Below are positions 19,470 to 26,748 of a stretch of 64,000 nt of DNA, one piece after another. Within the stretch, counting starts at the first letter, position 1. The number at the start of each line of letters is the position of its first letter. The translations under genes and the position numbers were made by a program. The notes under the pieces were generated by a model that was not told the origin of the DNA, searched no databases, and saw only the letters and a list, made by a program, of their open reading frames with translations. The DNA lies in NCBI RefSeq assembly GCF_004364245.1, contig NZ_SOAV01000008.1, positions 332,665-396,664 on the forward strand, read 5' to 3'. Source of the DNA: Streptomyces sp. BK208 (GTDB lineage Bacteria > Actinomycetota > Actinomycetes > Streptomycetales > Streptomycetaceae).

Positions 19470-19657
19470 GGACGACCGCCCTCCGGCACCCCCGCGGTCG
19501 CGGTGATCTCCACCAGCGGCCCGGGACACCCGAGACAGACCACCCCGAGCAGCGTCGAGGAGTGCGGGCCGGCACCGAGTGGGGACGCCTCGACGACGGA
19601 GGCGTGGGAGCAGGCGGGCGGCGGGAACAGGCCGGGTACGGTGACGCGCTGGATCAC
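19466..19657 (-). pseudogene. RidA/YjgF-family gene with large internal in-frame deletion
   Basis: A 63-codon frame with a good ribosome site (AGGAGCCCAC before GTG 19657). It has a RidA-type N-terminus (VIQRVTVPGLFPPPACSHA) joined directly to a RidA-type C-terminus (GPHSSTLLGVVCLG, then GPLVEITATAGVPEGG). RidA proteins are about 130 residues; roughly 70 residues of the central fold are missing, with the join near VVEASPLGAGPHSS. The product cannot form the normal trimer active site. The frame and signals remain intact and it still overlaps the GNAT start (GTGA), so it may now act only as a translational leader. Confidence 0.75.
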
Positions 19658-19804
19658 GTGGGCTCCTGACGAGGCTGGGGCGACCCGCCGATCGTCCGCC
19701 CCCGCGCCCGCCCCGCGCACCCGAATATCCCTCGCGGCCGGGACCCCCGGACCCCTAGGCTTCCGGCGTCCGTCGCGCCCGCCCGACCTTCAGGAGTCCG
19801 CACC

Positions 19805-20587
19805 GTGCCCACCCCCGCCCTCACGGACCGGGCGTTCCTCGACACCACCGCCGACCGGCTCGCCGCCCTGCCCACGGTCCGGGCGGTCGCCCTCGGCGGC
19901 TCCCGGGCCCAGGGCACGCACCGACCGGACAGCGACTGGGACCTGGCCGTCTACTACCGGGGCGCCTTCGACCCCGACGACCTGCGCGCCGTGGGCTGGG
20001 CGGGGGAGGTCTCGGAGGTCGGGGCCTGGGGCGGCGGCGTCTTCAACGGGGGCGCCTGGCTGACGATCGACGGGCGCCGGGTCGACGTGCACTACCGCGA
20101 CCTCGACGTCGTCGAGCGCGAGGTGACGGAGGCCCAGGCGGGCCGCTTCGGCATCGAGCCGCTGCTGTTCCACCTGGCGGGCATCCCGACGTACCTCGTG
20201 GTCGCGGAGCTGGCGGTCGACGAGGTGCTGCGCGGCGACCTGCCCCGCCCCGCCTACCCACGGGCCCTGCGCGGCACCGCCCCCGAGCGCTGGTACGGCG
20301 CCGCGACGGCCACCCTCGCCTACGCCAAGGCCGGCCACGCCCCCAGGGGCGCCCTCACCCAGGTCGCCGGCGCGCTCGCCCTCGCCGCGACCCAGACGGC
20401 ACACGCGGTCCTGGCGGCGCGGGGGGAGTGGGTGACCAACGAGAAGGGGATGCTCGGGCGGGCCGGGCTCGACGGGGTCGACGCACTGGTGGCGGGCCTG
20501 ACGACGGAGCCGGAGACCCTGACACGGGCGGTCGGCGACTGCGAGTCGCTGCTCGGGGGCGCCGTGGAGGCGGCCCGGCGGGCGTGA
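19805..20587 (+). CDS. Nucleotidyltransferase domain protein
   Basis: A 260-residue protein with a DNA-polymerase-beta-type nucleotidyltransferase fold. The signature is ALGGSRAQGTHRPDSDWDLA at about 33-52 (GS followed by DxD), with a third acidic residue in RVDVHYRDLD. The remainder is helical. It resembles aminoglycoside- or small-molecule nucleotidyltransferases and tRNA-modifying relatives; the substrate cannot be predicted. The start is GTG 19805, with AGGAG in the preceding 15 nt. Confidence 0.85.
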   Translation: MPTPALTDRAFLDTTADRLAALPTVRAVALGGSRAQGTHRPDSDWDLAVYYRGAFDPDDLRAVGWAGEVSEVGAWGGGVFNGGAWLTIDGRRVDVHYRDLDVVEREVTEAQAGRFGIEPLLFHLAGIPTYLVVAELAVDEVLRGDLPRPAYPRALRGTAPERWYGAATATLAYAKAGHAPRGALTQVAGALALAATQTAHAVLAARGEWVTNEKGMLGRAGLDGVDALVAGLTTEPETLTRAVGDCESLLGGAVEAARRA

Positions 20588-20621
20588 CGCGGGACGGTCC
20601 CCGGCCCGGAGTGCCACGACC

Positions 20622-20664
20622 GGCGGGGGACGGAGCAGCGGCGGGGGATGGAGCAGCGGCGGGA
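20622..20664. repeat. 18-nt GC-rich direct repeat
   Basis: GGCGGGGGACGGAGCAGC (20622-20639) is repeated with one change at 20640-20657 and starts a third time at 20658. It lies in the 217-nt gap upstream of the FUSC transporter gene. A regulatory role is not evident. Confidence 0.7.
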
Positions 20665-20804
20665 TGATCGTCACGTCCGCGCAACACGCGCGTTTCCGGT
20701 CCGCCGACCGGCTCCCCTATCGTTGACACCACCAACCCCGGCCCGGTCACCGTCGCCCGAAGGCTCACCACCGCCTCGACCGGACGACTGGAGCCAAGCA
20801 CCCC

Positions 20805-22667
20805 GTGTTCCGCGCCGCCCTCCCCGCCTCCCACGCCCTCCCGCCCTGGCTCGGCCACGCCCTGAACACCCAGCGCGGCCCCGTGCCGTGGAGCGCGGTG
20901 GTCCGCGGTGCGCTGGCGGCCGGGCCGCTGCTGATCGCGGCCCTGGCCGCCGGACGGGCCGACCTCGGGGTCGTCGCCGCGATCGCCGCCATGCTGGCCG
21001 GCATCAACGACCGGCCGGGCAGCCGCCGTACCTCGGTGCGGAGGATCGGCGTGCCCGCGCTCGCCGGGGCGGCCGGGCTGCTCGCCGGCACGTACGCCGG
21101 CCTGCACCTGGGGGCCGTGGTCCTCACCCTGGTGCTCACCGGGCTGGGGCTGGTCGCCGGGGGTGTCAGTGCGGTCGGACCGGTGGCGTCGGCGACCGGC
21201 ACGCAGCTGCTGGTCGGCAGCGCCGTGGGCGCCGGGATGCCGCTGCCAGGACCGGCGTGGCAGAGCGTGCCGGCCTTCCTCGCCGGGGCCGGATGGCTGC
21301 TCCTGCTGCGGCTCGCCCTGCCCACGCCCGCCTCCCTGGCCGGTGACCGCAGGCTCGACTTCCGCTTCGACGGGGAGCGGGCCGCCGTCGCCGACGTCTA
21401 CGAGGCCGTCGCCGCACTGCTCGACGCCGTCGGTACGGCGGACGCCGTGCCGCGCCGTGCCGCGCTCACCGCCGCCCTCGACCACGCGCAGGACGCGCTC
21501 GCCGGACCCCGGTTGCGGCGCCGCGCCTCCACCGCGGCCGAACGCCGGCTGCACGCCCGGTACGCCGCCGCGCTGCCCCTGGGCGAGGCCGCGACCGCGC
21601 TGGCCTGGGCGGGACGGACCGTGCCCGCGCGGGCCGCCGAAGGACCCCGTCGGCTCGCCGCCGCCGTCCGCGCGGGCACCCACGCCGGGCCGCTGCCCGC
21701 GCCCAGCCGGACCGACCCCGCCCTGCGCGCCCTGGACGACGCCCTGTTGCACGCCGCGGATGCCTTCGACCGGGGCCGGGGCGTCGACCTGCACACCCGG
21801 AGGCGGTCGCCCCGCGCCCTGGCGGGTGCCGTGCTCGGCGCCGGCGGGCGGGAGTACGGGCTGCGGGCCGGGCTGTGCTTCGGGGCCAGTGCCGCCATCG
21901 CCCAGGCACTGCACCACGGCCACTGGTACGGCTCCCACCAGCACTGGTACTGGCTGCCCGCCACTGCCGTCTTCCTCGTCAAGCCCGACCTCGGCCCGCT
22001 CGCGTCCCGGGTGCTGTGCCGGGCGGCCGGGACGGTCCTCGGGGCGCTGCTGTTCGCCGGGTTCGCGGCCGTACTGCCCCGCCCGGAAGGGCTCGTCGCG
22101 CTCGTCGCCGTGGGCGGGGCGCTGGTGTCGGTCGCCGCGCGGCACTTCGCCGCCCAGACCACCGTCGTCACCGTCCTCGTCCTCGCACTGGTCATGGTGG
22201 GCGGCGAACCGCAGGCCTCCGCGGGCCGCATCGGCGAGACGCTGCTGGCCTGCGCGATCGTGCTGGTCGTCGGTCACCTGCCGCTGCCGGGACAGCGGGG
22301 CGCCGGCATCCGGGCCGGCCTCGACGCCGCCGACGCCGCCGCGCAGGCCTACCTGGGGCACGTACTGAGCGAGTCCGGCGACCGGGCCACCCGGTGGACG
22401 CTGCGCCGCGAGGCCTACCGCACCCTGGCCGCCGCCCGTGCCGCCGTCGCCCGCGCCGCCGCCGAACTGCCCGCCCTGGCCCGGCACTCCGAGGGCGCGG
22501 ACGGGATCGCCGCCGTCCTCGAACGGCTCGTCGACACCACCACCGCGTGCGCCGTGCACCTGGACGACACCGGGCGGCTCACCCCCCGGCACACCGAGCG
22601 GCTCGCCGCCCTGCGCGACGAACTCGCCGAGCGGCGCGGGCGCTGCCTCCAGACGCGCGACGCCTGA
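20805..22667 (+). CDS. FUSC-family (aromatic acid exporter-like) membrane protein
   Basis: A 620-residue inner-membrane protein. The N-terminal membrane block (about 30-180) has several Ala/Gly/Leu-rich helices such as GPLLIAALAAGRADLGVVAA. A soluble helical region (about 190-350) follows, then a second membrane block (about 350-490) including WYWLPATAVFLVKPDLGPLA, a hallmark of the FUSC/YccS/AaeB-like family. The C-terminal helical domain is cytoplasmic. Members export aromatic acids or other small molecules; the substrate is unknown. The start is GTG 20805 with GGAG upstream. Confidence 0.9.
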   Translation: MFRAALPASHALPPWLGHALNTQRGPVPWSAVVRGALAAGPLLIAALAAGRADLGVVAAIAAMLAGINDRPGSRRTSVRRIGVPALAGAAGLLAGTYAGLHLGAVVLTLVLTGLGLVAGGVSAVGPVASATGTQLLVGSAVGAGMPLPGPAWQSVPAFLAGAGWLLLLRLALPTPASLAGDRRLDFRFDGERAAVADVYEAVAALLDAVGTADAVPRRAALTAALDHAQDALAGPRLRRRASTAAERRLHARYAAALPLGEAATALAWAGRTVPARAAEGPRRLAAAVRAGTHAGPLPAPSRTDPALRALDDALLHAADAFDRGRGVDLHTRRRSPRALAGAVLGAGGREYGLRAGLCFGASAAIAQALHHGHWYGSHQHWYWLPATAVFLVKPDLGPLASRVLCRAAGTVLGALLFAGFAAVLPRPEGLVALVAVGGALVSVAARHFAAQTTVVTVLVLALVMVGGEPQASAGRIGETLLACAIVLVVGHLPLPGQRGAGIRAGLDAADAAAQAYLGHVLSESGDRATRWTLRREAYRTLAAARAAVARAAAELPALARHSEGADGIAAVLERLVDTTTACAVHLDDTGRLTPRHTERLAALRDELAERRGRCLQTRDA

Positions 22668-22846
22668 AAAGACCTGCTCAGCGGCACCGCCAAAACAATC
22701 TTGCCGGGCAGCGATGAGTTCCGCCCCGCCCTTCGGTCACCACCCGGACGGCCCGCCCCCTTCGGACCGTCGGCCGTCGGACCGAAGCACGACGCGAGCC
22801 GTACGACGCGAGCCGCACGTCGTACGCCGCACAGGAGGCTGGAGCC

Positions 22847-23536
22847 ATGTCGCTGCCCGAGATCGTCACCCGCGCCGACTGGCGCGCGGCGCGCGAGGCC
22901 CTGTTGGCCAAGGAGAAGGCGGCCACCCGCGCGCGTGACGCCCTCAACGCCGAACGACGGGCGCTGCCCATGGTGGAGCTCGACAAGGAGTACGTCTTCG
23001 AGGGCGGCGACGGCAAGGCCACGCTGCTCGACCTCTTCGAGGGCCGGGACCAGCTGGTCGTCTACCACTTCATGTTCGCGCCCGACTGGGAGGCCGGCTG
23101 CCGCAGCTGCTCGGCGTTCCTGGACCAGATCGGGCACCTCGCGCACCTCCGGGCCCGCGGCACGTCCTTCGCCGCCGTCTCCCGGGCGCCGTATCCGAGG
23201 ATCCTGCCGTTCAAGGCGCGGATGGGCTGGACGCTGCCCTGGTACTCGTCGTACGCCGGCGACTTCAACACGGACTTCGAGGTGACCCTCGAGCACGACG
23301 GCGAGCTGGTGGAGCGGCCGGGCCTCAGCTGCTTCCTGCGGGACCGCGAACGGGTCTTCCACACCTACTCGACGTACGAGCGCGGTCTGGACGGACTGGG
23401 CTCGACCACCAGCCTGCTCGACCTCACCGCGCTCGGCCGGCAGGAGCCCTGGGAGAGGCCCGAGGGGCGCGCTTCGGCTCTCGGCGCGCCCGCGGGCAGC
23501 GAGGCGGTCCGCTACCACGACGAGTACGAGTACTGA
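22847..23536 (+). CDS. DUF899 thioredoxin-like protein
   Basis: A 229-residue protein of the DUF899 family, described as predicted dithiol-disulfide oxidoreductases with a thioredoxin-like fold. It has LPMVELDKEYVFEG, then VVYHFMFAPDWEAGCRSCSA, where the two Cys form a CxxC, and LPWYSSYAGDFNTDFEV. The C-terminus ends YHDEYEY. It is cytoplasmic. The ATG at 22847 has AGGAGGCTGGAG upstream. The actual activity of the family is unproven. Confidence 0.9.
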   Translation: MSLPEIVTRADWRAAREALLAKEKAATRARDALNAERRALPMVELDKEYVFEGGDGKATLLDLFEGRDQLVVYHFMFAPDWEAGCRSCSAFLDQIGHLAHLRARGTSFAAVSRAPYPRILPFKARMGWTLPWYSSYAGDFNTDFEVTLEHDGELVERPGLSCFLRDRERVFHTYSTYERGLDGLGSTTSLLDLTALGRQEPWERPEGRASALGAPAGSEAVRYHDEYEY

Positions 23537-23575
23537 GACGCTCCGTAGCGGAAACGGCCGGACGGCCGAGCCGCG

Positions 23576-23628
23576 GATCACCTTTTGCGGTGATCGGGTG
23601 TCGACTGTGTCTCAGTACGATCACCGCA
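23576..23628. promoter_or_regulatory. Triple GATCACC/GGTGATC inverted-repeat element
   Basis: GATCACC at 23576-23582, its reverse complement at 23589-23595 and a third copy at 23619-23625. The outer pair forms an 11-bp inverted repeat, TGCGGTGATCG (23586-23596) and CGATCACCGCA (23618-23628), with 21 nt between arms. It lies 60-115 nt upstream of the 61-residue gene and is a candidate operator. Confidence 0.5.
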
Positions 23629-23691
23629 CGTGGCGTTCACTCCATGGTTGGCGTTTAGGTCTACGAGTACAGCGCTACATGGAGGTGCGGG

Positions 23692-23877
23692 GTGAACGGG
23701 CGAACGGTGCTCGAACGCTTTCCCGCAGGCGGACCGCGAGGGTCCTGGCCGGCGGAGGAGTTCGCGCAGGCGCGGCGTCTTGAGGGTCAGCCCGCCGAGG
23801 TCGTCATGGACCTCGCCACGGACATGTTCCTGGTCGTCGTGCTTCGCGGTGACGCCGCCGGTGACGCGACGGCCTGA
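23692..23877 (+). CDS. Small conserved Streptomyces protein of unknown function
   Basis: A 61-residue protein starting at GTG 23692, with GGAGGTGCGGG directly upstream. The sequence MNGRTVLERFPAGGPRGSWP then a helix AEEFAQARRLEG and a C-terminal strand VVMDLATDMFLVVVLRG is compact and protein-like. I recall close relatives in other Streptomyces. It has no membrane or signal sequence. It is convergent with the 144-residue gene of the WhiJ-type cluster and is preceded by the GATCACC inverted-repeat element. No function can be assigned. Confidence 0.68.
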   Translation: MNGRTVLERFPAGGPRGSWPAEEFAQARRLEGQPAEVVMDLATDMFLVVVLRGDAAGDATA

Positions 23878-23892
23878 CGCGCCGCCCGGCGC

Positions 23893-24327
23893 CTACGCGC
23901 TCACCGGGCGGGACCAGGTGGGCGTCGTGTCGGTCAGCCGGCACAGGGCCAGGTACAGCGGGATGGGCGGCGTGTACGGGACCGTGCCGTCAGGGCGGTG
24001 CAGGAGGCGGGGGAGGCCCGCGGCCCCGGGGACCACCGCGCCGGTCGCGTAGCGCGAGGGCGCCGGCCAGTCCAGGGCGTAGTCGGAGTCGGACGGGACG
24101 ATCCACCACCAGTGCGTCTCATCGGCGTAGACGCATCCCACGCGCGGCAGCCGCGGCAGCACCTGCTGGGCGAGGAACGACGGCACCGCCACCGCGTCGC
24201 AGCCCAGCGGAGCGGTCATGCCGTCCGGCACGGGCAGCCGCACGGGTGTGGCGGCGGCCTGTCGTCCGCGCTGGAGGCGGACCACCGTGTCGAGGCCGAG
24301 CGGTCGCATGCCGGTCGCAGCCCTCAT
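23893..24327 (-). CDS. Conserved hypothetical protein coupled to an RsbW-like gene
   Basis: A 144-residue protein with segments LGCDAVAVPSFLAQQVLPRL, CVYADETHWWWIVPSDSDYA and RPDGTVPYTPPIPLYLALCR. Trp, Tyr and Pro are enriched in the middle. I recall similar Streptomyces proteins beside RsbW-like ATPases and XRE-DUF5753 regulators; the function is unknown. The start ATG 24327 overlaps the stop of the upstream ATPase gene (ATGA), so they are translationally coupled. Another ATG (24333) is in frame just upstream. Confidence 0.75.
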   Translation of the reverse strand: MRAATGMRPLGLDTVVRLQRGRQAAATPVRLPVPDGMTAPLGCDAVAVPSFLAQQVLPRLPRVGCVYADETHWWWIVPSDSDYALDWPAPSRYATGAVVPGAAGLPRLLHRPDGTVPYTPPIPLYLALCRLTDTTPTWSRPVSA

Positions 24328-24971
24328 AGCCATTCGGTCCCCGTTCCGCGCGTCTTGCGGCTCTCCCGACGGTGGGACTCCGCCTCGTCCTCGTCGCCCG
24401 CGTCGTCCGCGGGTCCGGGTTTGGGCCGGGCACCCCAGCCCAGGTCGTCGTGGGGCTCCGGGGCGTCGAACGCACGGTCGGCGCTGCGCGGCAGCTCGGC
24501 CCAGACCAGCAGTCCCGGACCGTGCTCGTGGGCGCCCCAGGCGTCGCACAGGGCGTCGACCAGGAGCAGGCCTCGGCCGTGCTCGTCCTCGGGCTGCTGA
24601 TCGGCCGAGGGGTGGGGCTGGCCGGGGGCGCAGCCCTCGTCCCGCACGGCTATGCGGACCAGGTCGTCGACGTCGTGCAGCTCGCACACTATGTGTCTGC
24701 TCGCCGTGTGCACGATCGCGTTGGTCACCAGCTCGGAGACCACCAGCGCCGCGGTGTCACAGGTGTCCTCGCACACCGCCCAGCCGCTCAGCCGGGCCCG
24801 GGTCAGGCGTCTTGCCTGTGAGGGAGAGCCCGGATGGGCGGCCAGCTCGAAACGGAACCGGCGCTCGGCGGCGGTGGCTCCCGAGGAGCCGGCTCCCATG
24901 GCGGCACCGAGGCCCAGGGAGCCCACGGTGGCGTCTGTTCCTAAGGGCGCGGACGGAATCACGCTTGCCAC
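24324..24971 (-). CDS. RsbW-like ATP-binding (anti-sigma-type histidine kinase fold) protein
   Basis: A 215-residue protein with a HATPase_c/GHKL domain (about 45-165). The N box is LVVSELVTNAIVHTA, the G1 region is IAVRDEGCAPG and the G2 region is EHGRGLLLVDALCDAWGA. It lacks a histidine phosphotransfer domain, so it resembles RsbW-type serine kinases/anti-sigma factors, which are abundant in Streptomyces. A charged, disordered tail of about 50 residues follows. The start is GTG 24971; TTG 24998 and GTG 24962 are alternatives. It is divergent from the XRE-DUF5753 gene across a repeat-rich region. Confidence 0.85.
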   Translation of the reverse strand: MASVIPSAPLGTDATVGSLGLGAAMGAGSSGATAAERRFRFELAAHPGSPSQARRLTRARLSGWAVCEDTCDTAALVVSELVTNAIVHTASRHIVCELHDVDDLVRIAVRDEGCAPGQPHPSADQQPEDEHGRGLLLVDALCDAWGAHEHGPGLLVWAELPRSADRAFDAPEPHDDLGWGARPKPGPADDAGDEDEAESHRRESRKTRGTGTEWL

Positions 24972-24988
24972 TATCGCCCCGCCGTGAA

Positions 24989-25131
24989 CACTTGGCAAGT
25001 GTCACTCTGAAAAATGCAGAGTGCTGTGTGACGGTCTGGACGGTCGTGGCACACTGCTCGCAACAGCACGTCGAGCGGCGCCACTTCAGGTCGTTCGAAA
25101 GTCACTCCCGGCTTTCGAACAGAACTTCGAA
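24989..25131. promoter_or_regulatory. Divergent promoter region with three kinds of dyad
   Basis: Between the RsbW-like and XRE genes there are several dyads. CACTTGGCAAGTG (24989-25001) is a perfect odd palindrome. CACTCT (25003-25008) pairs with AGAGTG (25018-25023) around a 9-nt AT-rich loop. GTTCGAAAG (25093-25101) pairs with CTTTCGAAC (25112-25120). A third TTCGAA lies at 25126-25131. The TTCGAA sites are likely operators for the adjacent XRE regulator, by inference only. Confidence 0.55.
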
Positions 25132-25239
25132 TGGCGCCGCCGGGCTGTCCGCACCAGGACGCGCCGGGGCTCGCCGAGGCTGTCCGTACAACGGAACAGG
25201 GACGCAAGGACTCTTTCGGGACTCTTCAGGAGGTGGGCG

Positions 25240-26100
25240 GTGAGCGAGCCGCGGTCCGCGCCGACGGTCGGCCAGGTCGTACTCGGCCGGCGCCTTCTGG
25301 ACCTGCGGGAACGCGCCGGTCTCAAGCGCGAGGAAGCAGCCCGCGTCCTGCGCGTCGCCCCCGCCACGGTGCGCCGCATGGAGATGGCCGAGGTCGCCCT
25401 CAAGATCCCGTACCTCCAGCTCCTGCTGAAGGCCTACGGCGTCGGCGACGAGGAGGCCGAGGCCTTCGTCCAGCTGGCCGAGGACGCCAACAAGCCGGGA
25501 TGGTGGCAGCGCTTCCACGACATCCTGCCGGGCTGGTTCTCGCTATACGTCAGCCTGGAGGGCGCGGCCGCCCTGATCCGCTCCTACGAGCCCCACTTCG
25601 TCCCCGGAGTGCTGCAGACCGAGGACTACGCGCGCGGGGTGCTGCGCTCGGGCGCCATCGGCCAGACCCGGCCGGAGGACATCGAGCGCCACGTCGCCCT
25701 GCGCATGCAACGCCAGGAACTGCTCACCCGCGAGGACGCACCCCGGCTGTGGGTCGTGATGGACGAGACCGCGCTGCGCCGCCCCGTCGGGGGCCCGGAG
25801 GTGATGCGTGCCCAGATCGACCGGCTGCTCGAGGCCGCGAAGCTGCCCAACGTCACGCTGCAGGTCGCCCCGTTCTCCAGCGGGCCGCACCCCGGCACGT
25901 ACGGGCCCTTCGTGCTGTTCCGATTCGCCATGCCGGAACTCCCGGACATGGTCTACAGCGAGTACCTGACCGGCGCCGTCTACCTCGACGCGCGCGCCGA
26001 GGTGGCGACCCACCTCGAGGTCATGGACCGCATGGCGGCGCAGGCCGCCACGGCACATCGCACGAAGGAGATCCTCCGGGATCTCCGCAAGGAGTTGTGA
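25240..26100 (+). CDS. XRE-family regulator with DUF5753 (WhiJ/AbaA-type)
   Basis: DNA-binding regulator of 286 residues. The N-terminal helix-turn-helix (about 10-65) contains LGRRLLDLRERAGLKREEAA and APATVRRMEMAEVALKIPY. The C-terminal DUF5753 domain (about 95-285) has IRSYEPHFVPGVLQTEDYAR, LRMQRQELLTREDAP and FSSGPHPGTYGPFVLFRFA. This pair of domains with a following DUF397 gene and a nearby RsbW-like ATPase is the classic Streptomyces WhiJ-type locus, several of which affect development or antibiotic production. The GTG at 25240 follows AGGAGGTGGGCG. The stop is immediately followed by the next ATG. Confidence 0.92.
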   Translation: MSEPRSAPTVGQVVLGRRLLDLRERAGLKREEAARVLRVAPATVRRMEMAEVALKIPYLQLLLKAYGVGDEEAEAFVQLAEDANKPGWWQRFHDILPGWFSLYVSLEGAAALIRSYEPHFVPGVLQTEDYARGVLRSGAIGQTRPEDIERHVALRMQRQELLTREDAPRLWVVMDETALRRPVGGPEVMRAQIDRLLEAAKLPNVTLQVAPFSSGPHPGTYGPFVLFRFAMPELPDMVYSEYLTGAVYLDARAEVATHLEVMDRMAAQAATAHRTKEILRDLRKEL

Positions 26101-26376
26101 ATGAACCGCATCAAACCCCAGCGCTCGCCCCTGACCCGCTCGGAGCGGATCTACAACGGCATGCCCGCCCGTGAACTGGGCAGTGAGGGCTGGCACAAGC
26201 CGTGGAGCGGCGGCAACGGAGGCAACTGCCTGGAGGCGATGAAGCTCGCCGACGGCCGGATCGCGGTACGCCAGTCCACCGACCCGGACGGGCCGGCGCT
26301 GATCTACACCTCGGCCGAGATGACGGCCTTCATCGAGGGAGCGAAGGCGGGAGAGGCGGACTTCCTGCTGTCCTGA
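26101..26376 (+). CDS. DUF397 protein (WhiJ-locus partner)
   Basis: A 91-residue protein with the DUF397 core SEGWHKPWSGGNGGNCLEAM, DGRIAVRQSTDPDGPALIYT and EMTAFIEGAKAGEADFLL. It has about 25 extra N-terminal residues relative to the shortest members. In WhiJ-type loci the small protein is thought to counteract or modulate the adjacent DUF5753 regulator. The ATG starts at the base after the regulator's stop codon, so it is translationally coupled. A cluster of 14-bp repeats begins 49 nt after its stop. Confidence 0.92.
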   Translation: MNRIKPQRSPLTRSERIYNGMPARELGSEGWHKPWSGGNGGNCLEAMKLADGRIAVRQSTDPDGPALIYTSAEMTAFIEGAKAGEADFLLS

Positions 26377-26424
26377 GGCGTGCGCCCTGTTGCTTTGTTG
26401 TTTTTAAGCTGTTCCGGCACTAGT

Positions 26425-26485
26425 TGATCATCCATCGCTGATCACTCACCACTGATCGCTCATCGCTGATCATCCACCGCTGATC
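26425..26485. repeat. 14-bp tandem repeat, 4.4 copies
   Basis: Units: TGATCATCCATCGC (26425-26438), TGATCACTCACCAC (26439-26452), TGATCGCTCATCGC (26453-26466), TGATCATCCACCGC (26467-26480), then TGATC. All begin TGATC and share an nTCAnCnC-type remainder. The surroundings are unusually AT-rich for this genome. It lies downstream of the DUF397 gene in a 372-nt gene-free stretch (26377-26748) that otherwise holds only a terminator hairpin. Confidence 0.88.
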
Positions 26486-26631
26486 TACCCATCGCGACGA
26501 GCACCGGCCGCCAGGGGTCGCGTCAAGACCGGTCAGGACCGTATCGCCGGGTCGGCGCGGGTAAGCCGCACCTGCGGCACCCGCGCCGTGAATTCCGTGC
26601 CCCGGCCCCGCGCGGGGCTACGGGCCGTGAG

Positions 26632-26672
26632 CCCCTGCCCGCCCGAGCCGACTCGGCCCGGGCGGGCAGGGG
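26632..26672 (+). terminator. Long perfect hairpin downstream of the WhiJ-type cluster
   Basis: A 14-bp perfect stem, CCCCTGCCCGCCCG (26632-26645) with CGGGCGGGCAGGGG (26659-26672). The loop itself pairs (GCCGA 26647-26651 with TCGGC 26653-26657), giving nearly 20 bp in all. It is likely the terminator of the XRE-DUF397 transcript. Confidence 0.75.
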
Positions 26673-26748
26673 CCCCTGATTCAGGCATGTGCCGGGACGT
26701 TCGCCGCCGAGGTGCCGGCCGACGCGGTGACTGACGCATCATGGGCGG

